Shown here: in pieces, positions 32,463-37,919 of the stretch
Position numbering within the stretch: the first letter of the stretch is position 1
Layout: every line of letters starts with the position of its first letter
Assembly: GCA_025449905.1 (NCBI GenBank)
Contig: JANWIN010000004.1
Location: 88,656 to 126,574 of the forward strand
Direction: 5' to 3'
Length of the DNA: 37,919 nt
Origin: Candidatus Saccharimonadales bacterium
Lineage (GTDB): Bacteria > Patescibacteriota > Saccharimonadia > Saccharimonadales > JANWIN01
The notes under the pieces: generated by a model
Databases searched by the model: none
Told to the model about the DNA's origin: nothing
What the model saw: the letters and a program-made list of their open reading frames with translations, nothing else
Position numbers and translations under genes: made by a program

Positions 32463-33074
32463 ATGGATAAAATCAAGTCGCAAGTACTTATTCCAACAGT
32501 TATTGAAAACGAGGGCCGCTTCGAGAGAGCCTATGACATTTACAGCCGTTTACTGCGAGATAGAATTATCTTTTTGGGTAATGATGTAAATGAGCACACC
32601 GCCAACTTAGTGGTTGCTCAACTTTTATTCTTAGACAATGAAAACAATAATAAGGACATCTATCTCTACATAAACAGCCCGGGCGGTAGCGTTTATGACG
32701 CTCTCGCCATATACGACACTATGCAATACGTTAAAAGCGACGTCCAAACTGTCGGTATTGGTGTTCAGGCCAGTGCGGCGGCTTTCTTGCTAAGCGCTGG
32801 CGCTAAGGGCAAACGATTCATCTTGCCGCACGCTACGGTGATGATTCATCAACCATCGAGCGGGACTAAAGGAAAGGTTACCGACCAGGAAATCGACCTC
32901 AAGGAAGCATTGCGGGTTAAACGGCTGCTGGAGCAAATTATGGCCAAAAACACCGGACAGAAGCCGGAAAAAATTCATTTTGATATGGAACGCGATTTTT
33001 GGATGACCTCTGATGAAGCCAAAAAATACGGCCTAGTCGATGCTGTTATTTCGAACCCGCCTAAGATTAAATAG
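32463..33074 (+). CDS. clpP: ATP-dependent Clp protease proteolytic subunit ClpP
   Basis: 203 residues from the ATG at 32463. It forms the tetradecameric serine protease chamber. The catalytic triad is visible: Ser in [14 protein letters not shown] (SMG in most ClpPs is SAA here), His in [11 protein letters not shown], and Asp in [12 protein letters not shown]. The N-terminal strand [24 protein letters not shown] and [16 protein letters not shown] are typical. A TTG at 32454 in the same frame is rejected because it overlaps the -10 box. Partner ATPase ClpC (16588) has the LGF docking motif and the same operator. Confidence 0.97.
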   Translation: MDKIKSQVLIPTVIENEGRFERAYDIYSRLLRDRIIFLGNDVNEHTANLVVAQLLFLDNENNNKDIYLYINSPGGSVYDALAIYDTMQYVKSDVQTVGIGVQASAAAFLLSAGAKGKRFILPHATVMIHQPSSGTKGKVTDQEIDLKEALRVKRLLEQIMAKNTGQKPEKIHFDMERDFWMTSDEAKKYGLVDAVISNPPKIK

Positions 33075-33110
33075 TTTATCCAAACTTGACTAGAAGGGCA
33101 TAATATTAAT

Positions 33111-33851
33111 ATGGCGAATTTTGAGGTAGATGGGCTTAGATTTATTAACGTACCACCGGCAGATCTGGCCGAAAGATTTCCCGAAATTCAAGATTTTCGC
33201 CTGTCTAATTATTCAAGGCTTATTGACCGGCCTCCGGAGCAAATTGAACATTTTGTCGGACGTTTAACTGTTGAGTTTTGGTCAGACCCAAACTTGGCGG
33301 TTGGCAAAGTTGCCCGGTCAGCCCAAAGACGCTTTAATCCCAGAGTAGTAATGGCCCTTGATGACCAAACTGACGAGATAGCTGGCTACACTTATATGGC
33401 CGGAAATGTGTCAAGTAAAATTGAAAAGCTGCTGAGAAAGTTGCATACGCCAGATAAAATCGCTACTTATTCTGGCAATCGCGAACGAAAATTTAAAATG
33501 GAGCGCAGCATGTTTTATGCCTGGGGCAATGAATATGTCACAGATGGGCGCGCTGGGCTGCCAACGGTGCTTGCAGCCATTAACATCGGTAACTACCCTG
33601 AGTTTATACGCGGAACCTGGTTCCCTTGGGATGAAGAAGAAGAGCTAAAAGGAAACTTAAATGTCTGGGGCTATCGGCGCGAAGGTGAACCTGAAGATTT
33701 GGAAGGCGACAAGGGTTTTGGCGAGGGTAGTGACCCAACTCATCAAGAGATATGGAAGTCTAGAACTTTAGCTACTGTGCGCGAGAATATCTTAGCTATT
33801 GCCGGGGCGCGTACCGCCATCGATCAAGCCAAAAGATCATTAGGGCATTGA
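33111..33851 (+). CDS. Putative GNAT-like protein, tandem paralogue 1
   Basis: 246 residues. It resembles the next gene in length and in segment order: an EIQDF segment, RPPEQIEHFVGRL, DPNLAVGKVARSAQ, a hydrophobic strand RVVMALDDQTDEIAGYTYM and a charged loop. The acetyl-CoA loop (R-x-x-G-x-G/A) is not recognisable, so acetyltransferase activity is doubtful; it may be a degenerate or substrate-specific copy. The C-terminal half (WGYRREGEPEDLEGDKGFGEG) is acidic and unlike the neighbour. CATAAT (33099-33104) lies 6 nt before the ATG, again a leaderless pattern. Confidence 0.6.
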   Translation: MANFEVDGLRFINVPPADLAERFPEIQDFRLSNYSRLIDRPPEQIEHFVGRLTVEFWSDPNLAVGKVARSAQRRFNPRVVMALDDQTDEIAGYTYMAGNVSSKIEKLLRKLHTPDKIATYSGNRERKFKMERSMFYAWGNEYVTDGRAGLPTVLAAINIGNYPEFIRGTWFPWDEEEELKGNLNVWGYRREGEPEDLEGDKGFGEGSDPTHQEIWKSRTLATVRENILAIAGARTAIDQAKRSLGH

Positions 33852-33876
33852 CCTAGTATTATAATAGTGTTATAAT
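33848..33876 (+). promoter_or_regulatory. Promoter of the second GNAT-like gene
   Basis: TTGACC (33848-33853) overlaps the stop codon of the previous gene; 17 nt later is TATAAT (33871-33876), 9 nt before the ATG at 33886. A second TATAAT lies within the spacer (33860-33865). Confidence 0.75.
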
Positions 33877-33885
33877 AAGCGTACA

Positions 33886-34626
33886 ATGACTAATTTTGAT
33901 GCAGAAAATATAATGCTAACTGTTCTACCGGCTGACAAGGTTGGTTTACTATCTGATGGCGAGGTAGATTATAAGCATTGGCAGGAAATTCAAGATCTTG
34001 TAAGGGAGGGATATACATCGAGCTTACCAGAGCGCTCACCGAAAGAGGTAGACTTATTGGTTGATTCGAGTAATTTAAACACATTTCGTGATGCCCAAGT
34101 TGATCCCAATTTTGATGTTCGCAGAGGCAGACTGCCGCGGAATCAAAAATTAGCACAACCAATTGTGATTTTAGCGACTGAAGGTTCATATGAAGGACGG
34201 CTTGTCGGTTATAGCCGCAGTGCCAATAGAGTTTTTGGAAGATCTGATAAATCAAGGGATCGTAAAATGTCTAGACCAGCTTCACGAGAAGTATTAATAA
34301 GTGAAGTGGTAGTCGCCAAGGATTACCGCCTGCGTGGACTAGCCCATATTCTAGCTTCGGCACACTTAGATGAAAGGCATCCTAAGCAACCCGTAGCGGT
34401 TGATGTCTGGGAGGAAATGAGAGATTTTGGTTCAACCATGCAAACCCTTGGCCGCCTCGGCTTTGTTGGTCGGCCCGCTGAACCACGCAACCCATTTCCT
34501 TACGGAATCCCTGGACCCGTAAAAGAGGTTCATCTTAAAGCTCCAAGTGTCAATTTTTTAAGAAAAAAGCTTCATCGCATACCGGGTTTTACTGACATAG
34601 CAGAGAATATAAACATTTATAGTTAA
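33886..34626 (+). CDS. GNAT-family N-acetyltransferase-like protein, tandem paralogue 2
   Basis: 246 residues. The C-terminal half has a recognisable GNAT core: beta strand and motif A as ISEVVVAKDYRLRGLAHILASAHLD (about 140-164), where R-x-R-G-L-A takes the place of the acetyl-CoA pyrophosphate loop (R/Q-x-x-G-x-G/A), then VDVWEEMRDFGSTMQTLGRLGFVG, the usual late-helix 'LGF' feature of GNATs. The N-terminal half parallels the upstream gene (EIQDL, RSPKEVDLLV, DPNFDVRRGRLPRNQ, PIVILATEGSYEGRLVGYS), suggesting an old tandem duplication. Substrate unknown. It has its own strong promoter. Confidence 0.7.
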   Translation: MTNFDAENIMLTVLPADKVGLLSDGEVDYKHWQEIQDLVREGYTSSLPERSPKEVDLLVDSSNLNTFRDAQVDPNFDVRRGRLPRNQKLAQPIVILATEGSYEGRLVGYSRSANRVFGRSDKSRDRKMSRPASREVLISEVVVAKDYRLRGLAHILASAHLDERHPKQPVAVDVWEEMRDFGSTMQTLGRLGFVGRPAEPRNPFPYGIPGPVKEVHLKAPSVNFLRKKLHRIPGFTDIAENINIYS

Positions 34627-34628
34627 GC

Positions 34629-34668
34629 TTGACAGAAGACTATTGGTGCTTCACAATACTCCGTGAAG
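34629..34668 (+). promoter_or_regulatory. rpoB promoter with hairpin over the -10
   Basis: TTGACA (34629-34634), 17-nt spacer, CACAAT (34652-34657). An inverted repeat CTTCAC (34649-34654)/GTGAAG (34663-34668) with an 8-nt spacer covers the -10 and the expected start site near 34664. It could be an operator. The resulting leader would be about 130 nt. Confidence 0.6.
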
Positions 34669-34753
34669 TAGTATAAGCTGGGCCGTGCTGTATTTGCTTA
34701 TAACTAGTTGAATAGGCTCACTTAGTGTTCTTCGGTAGAAAGATAAAACTAAT

Positions 34754-34771
34754 AAAATTTAGTTAAATTTT
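34754..34771 (+). repeat. AT-rich palindrome in the rpoB leader
   Basis: AAAATTTA (34754-34761) and TAAATTTT (34764-34771) form a perfect inverted repeat around GT, just before a GGGAG (34776-34780) that is 14 nt from the rpoB ATG. It could be a protein site or a weak RNA hairpin that affects initiation. The rest of the 168-bp intergenic region shows no ORF. Confidence 0.45.
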
Positions 34772-34794
34772 AGGCGGGAGTTTTTAAGCGAGCA

Positions 34795-37700
34795 ATGGCG
34801 AATAAGGCAAAGCAGACGAACATTAAGCAGCAGCGCATTTTTTTCAATTTAGACGATGATGTCGTAGGCCTACCTAACTTAATAGATCACCAGAACAAAT
34901 CTTTTGATTGGTTTGTTAAAGAAGGTCTGGGCGAGTTACTTAATGAAATTAGCCCGATTGATGACTATACAGGCACTAAATTATCCTTAGAATTTAAAGG
35001 CTACCGGTTTGAGCCGCCTAAAATGAGCGAGGCCGAGGCCCGCGAAAACAACACCAGTTATGAAGCACCGCTAAAAAGTAAAGTAGTTTTAACCAACAAG
35101 GTGACCGGCGAGGTTAAGGAACAGGAAATTTACCTTGGCGACTATCCTTGGATGACCCAACGCGGTACTTTTGTGATTAATGGCGCGGAGCGAGTCATTG
35201 TTAGCCAGCTGATACGCTCAGCTGGCGTTTTTTTCACCTCTGACGCCCATGGCACTACTAATCTTTACGGAGCTAAGGTAATCCCCGGACGCGGCGCCTG
35301 GCTGGAGTTTGAAACCGCTGCTAACGGGGCTTTGTATGTAAAGATTGACCGCAAGCGTAAGATTCCGGTAACAACTCTACTAAGAGCTCTAGGTTTAAGC
35401 GAAGTCCAGATGCGCGAAAAATTCGCCCATGTGGACACCGGTGAAACAAACTACTTGCAAGCGACGTTGGATAAAGACCCGACAACCGGTAGTAACGAGG
35501 CTTTGATTGAGGTTTATCGTCGCCTGCGTCCTGGTGATTTGGCGACAGTTGATAACGCCCGCAGCTTGCTGGAAAACATGTTTTATAACTTTAAGCGTTT
35601 TGATTTTAGCCGGGTAGGCCGTTACAAAATAAACAAACGTCTGAACTTGGATGTTCCCAACACCATGAAAAACCGTGCCATGCGGTTGGATGATTTAGTA
35701 GCTATCGTAGCTGAACTTATTAGACTAAATAACACCCAGGATCCAGCTGATGACATAGATAGCCTCGCCAACCGTAGAGTTAAATTAGTCGGCGAATTGG
35801 TCCAAAGGCAATTTAGGATTGGTCTGCTACGCATGGAACGAAACACCAAAGACCGCATGAGTATGAGTGAAATTGAAACTGTTACACCGGCTCAGCTTAT
35901 TAATGCCCGTCCAGTGGTTGCTGCTGTCCGCGAATTCTTTGCCAGCTCTCAACTTAGCCAATTTATGGATCAGATCAACCCATTAAGCGAGCTGGCTCAC
36001 AAGCGGCGTCTTAGTTCTATGGGCCCAGGTGGATTATCACGCGAGCGCGCCGGTTTTGAAGTTCGTGATGCGCACGCCACCCACTATGGCCGTATCTGTA
36101 CCGTAGAAACCCCCGAAGGCGCAAACATCGGACTGGTACTAAATATGGCCAGCTACGCTCGGATTAACGATTTTGGTTTTATTGAGACACCGTATTGTAA
36201 GGTTATAAATGCTGCCACTGCCGCCAAAGCAGCCGGTCATATTGCCGCCGTCGATTTGGAAAATGAAAAAGGCACAGTAATTGTTAAAGCTGGTGCCAAG
36301 ATTACGCCAGCCGCCGCCAAGCGCCTAGCCGCAGTTAAAAATCAGAGGACATGGCCGGTCAAAGCTAAGGTTACCTCTGATGTTATTTATATGGATGCTG
36401 CCGAGGAAGAACAGGCAGTTATTGCCAGCTCTGGCGAAGAGACCGACGAAAACGGCTATTTTGTCAACGAACGCGTCAGTGCACGTAAGCGATTGCAATC
36501 AAGTGAAGTTGATGCTGACGACGTAACTCACGTTGACGCCTCTCGACGTTTGATTATCGGTTCTTCTGCCGCCCTAATTCCTTTTATCGAGAAGAACTAT
36601 GTCTATCGCAGCCTGATGGGCAGTAACCAACAGCGCCAAGCCGTGCCCTTAATAAAATCAAGCTCGCCAATAGTTGGCACCGGTATGGAAGGCGTGGTTG
36701 CCAGAAATAGTGGTCAGATTATTGAGGCCGAAGGCAGCGGCGTAGTCACCAAGGCTTCAGCGGATGAAGTTGCCGTGCGTTATGGCAGTAAAACCGTTCG
36801 TTATAATCCTCAACACTTTGTGCGCAGCAATGAAGGCACCAGTATAAATCAAAAAGTTGTGGTTAGTACCGGTGATAAAGTTAAAGGCGGCGACGTGCTA
36901 ATTGAAGGAATGTCAATAGCCGAGGGTGAGCTGGCGCTGGGCCGAGACCTGTTAGTGGCCTTTATGCCCTGGGCTGGCTATAATTTTGAAGACGCCATTA
37001 TTATTTCACGCAAATTAGTCGAGGACGACGCCTTAACTTCTGTGCACATTGTTGACTTTATGACTGAGGTCCGCGAAACCAAGCTGGGTCCGGAAATTGT
37101 AACCCGTGATATTCCCAACGTTTCCGAAGAGGCCCTGCGCCACCTGGATGATGACGGAATTGTCCGTATTGGTGCAGAAGTTCATCCCGGCGACATCTTA
37201 GTCGGTAAAATTACACCAAAGGGCGAACAAGAACTATCCAGCGAGGAGCGATTGCTTAGAGCTATCTTTGGTGAAAAGGCTAAAGAAGTTCGTGATACCT
37301 CGCAGCGCATGAGTAACGGCAAGCACGGCAAGGTCGTCGGTGTTAAGATTTTCAGCCGTGAGAACGGTCACGAGCTAAAGGCCGGCGTAATAATGCAGAT
37401 TCAAATTTTCGTAGCCCAAATGCGAAAAATTGCTGTTGGTGACAAACTTGGTGGAAGACATGGTAACAAGGGTGTAATTGCTCGCATCCTTCCTCAAGAA
37501 GATATGCCATTTACAGAGGATGGCACGCCAGTTGATGTGGTCCTAAATCCACTGGGTGTACCATCTCGCATGAACATTGGCCAGCTGTTTGAAACCCACT
37601 TAGGTATGGCCGCTCGAGCTTTAGGTATGCGCGTAGCCAGCCCGACCTTTAACGGTGTGGGCACTGACAAGATTAAAGAGTTATTAAAGGAAGCTAAGCT

Positions 37701-37919
37701 GCCAGAAGACGGAAAGCAGCAACTATACGATGGTCGAAGCGGTGAGCCGTTTAACGATCGCAGCACCGTTGGCTCAATGTACATCATTAAGCTTAACCAC
37801 ATGATCGCTGACAAAATCCATGCCCGCTCGACGGGCCCATACACAATGGTCACCCAGCAGCCGCTTGGTGGTAAAGCTCAAAATGGTGGCCAGCGCTTTG
37901 GTGAAATGGAAGTTTGGGC
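34795..37919 (+). CDS. rpoB: RNA polymerase beta subunit, 5' part
   Basis: ATG at 34795 (MANKAKQTNIKQQRIFFN); open to the window end, about 1041 codons, so only the last segment is missing. The rifampicin-binding region is canonical: SSQLSQFMDQINPLSELAHKR then LSSMGPGGLSRERAGFEVRD, with the usual Asp, His and Ser determinants present, so no resistance substitution is evident there. THYGRICTVETPEGANIGL, GYNFEDAIIISRKLVEDD, KITPKGEQELSSEERLLRAIFGEKA and GDKLGGRHGNKGVI complete the catalytic core, and the visible end reads KAQNGGQRFGEMEVW. Large lineage-specific beta insertions are lacking. rpoC should follow outside the window. Confidence 0.97.
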   Translation, partial: MANKAKQTNIKQQRIFFNLDDDVVGLPNLIDHQNKSFDWFVKEGLGELLNEISPIDDYTGTKLSLEFKGYRFEPPKMSEAEARENNTSYEAPLKSKVVLTNKVTGEVKEQEIYLGDYPWMTQRGTFVINGAERVIVSQLIRSAGVFFTSDAHGTTNLYGAKVIPGRGAWLEFETAANGALYVKIDRKRKIPVTTLLRALGLSEVQMREKFAHVDTGETNYLQATLDKDPTTGSNEALIEVYRRLRPGDLATVDNARSLLENMFYNFKRFDFSRVGRYKINKRLNLDVPNTMKNRAMRLDDLVAIVAELIRLNNTQDPADDIDSLANRRVKLVGELVQRQFRIGLLRMERNTKDRMSMSEIETVTPAQLINARPVVAAVREFFASSQLSQFMDQINPLSELAHKRRLSSMGPGGLSRERAGFEVRDAHATHYGRICTVETPEGANIGLVLNMASYARINDFGFIETPYCKVINAATAAKAAGHIAAVDLENEKGTVIVKAGAKITPAAAKRLAAVKNQRTWPVKAKVTSDVIYMDAAEEEQAVIASSGEETDENGYFVNERVSARKRLQSSEVDADDVTHVDASRRLIIGSSAALIPFIEKNYVYRSLMGSNQQRQAVPLIKSSSPIVGTGMEGVVARNSGQIIEAEGSGVVTKASADEVAVRYGSKTVRYNPQHFVRSNEGTSINQKVVVSTGDKVKGGDVLIEGMSIAEGELALGRDLLVAFMPWAGYNFEDAIIISRKLVEDDALTSVHIVDFMTEVRETKLGPEIVTRDIPNVSEEALRHLDDDGIVRIGAEVHPGDILVGKITPKGEQELSSEERLLRAIFGEKAKEVRDTSQRMSNGKHGKVVGVKIFSRENGHELKAGVIMQIQIFVAQMRKIAVGDKLGGRHGNKGVIARILPQEDMPFTEDGTPVDVVLNPLGVPSRMNIGQLFETHLGMAARALGMRVASPTFNGVGTDKIKELLKEAKLPEDGKQQLYDGRSGEPFNDRSTVGSMYIIKLNHMIADKIHARSTGPYTMVTQQPLGGKAQNGGQRFGEMEVW

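Noticed and set aside
37494-37853. Minus-strand ORF of 119 codons at the right end
   Set aside because: It is antisense to a highly conserved part of rpoB.
1-37919. CRISPR array, prophage or insertion sequence
   Set aside because: No regularly spaced repeats, cas genes, integrase, transposase or phage structural genes are visible.

Overview
The window looks like a compact chromosomal segment from a reduced-genome bacterium, most likely a Patescibacteria/CPR member and probably Saccharibacteria (TM7). This is inferred from gene style: almost no intergenic space, overlapping convergent genes, a zinc-motif-free PilB ATPase, long charged tails on ribosomal and transcription proteins, and a YtxG/YtxH/DUF5665-type trio. 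UGA is used as a stop (for example yraN, hisG, hisS), so the code is standard and the Gracilibacteria/Absconditabacteria code is unlikely. There is no phage, insertion sequence or CRISPR array. The window starts inside gatB and ends inside rpoB.

Layout. 1-1784: gatB 3' part and three small envelope proteins. 1824-5396: DNA polymerase III alpha with an intact PHP site. 5389-10819: CAP-domain envelope protein, SpoU methyltransferase, PilB-like ATPase, MFS transporter and malic enzyme. 10878-12425: the classic rplS-rnhB-yraN block. 12400-16366: M1 aminopeptidase and nusA, the latter behind a leader terminator. 16545-21412: HrcA-type (CIRCE) clpC, an anchored HExxH protein and radA. 21409-27577: class A PBP, tyrS, a methyltransferase, a membrane protein and rsmD. 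27591-30611: tRNA-Leu(UAG) followed by a histidine-codon leader peptide, an attenuator, a divergent short HisG, HisI, HisRS and a membrane protein. 30618-34626: trigger factor, a LysM-like protein, CIRCE-controlled clpP and two related GNAT-like proteins. 34795-end: rpoB.

How things work together. ClpC carries an LGF ClpP-docking motif, and both clpC and clpP have a CIRCE operator embedded in the promoter, so one repressor should co-induce the two halves of the protease. The most unusual locus is leader-hisG-hisI-hisS. A promoter with a consensus -10 hexamer drives a nearly leaderless 19-residue peptide containing His-His-Leu-His, followed by a strong terminator and a plausible antiterminator. 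That joins two histidine-biosynthesis-family proteins to HisRS under apparent histidine control, with no other his genes in the window.

Expression style. Many genes that start a transcription unit have a -10 hexamer only 6-10 nt before the start codon and no Shine-Dalgarno, which implies leaderless mRNAs. Several operon-internal genes and genes behind a leader (ytxH-like, nusA, hisG, hisI, hisS) have clear Shine-Dalgarno sites. The only two strong intrinsic terminators I found both lie in leaders (nusA and his), where they look regulatory. A 44-bp partly palindromic element occurs twice, upstream of yraN and of rsmD.
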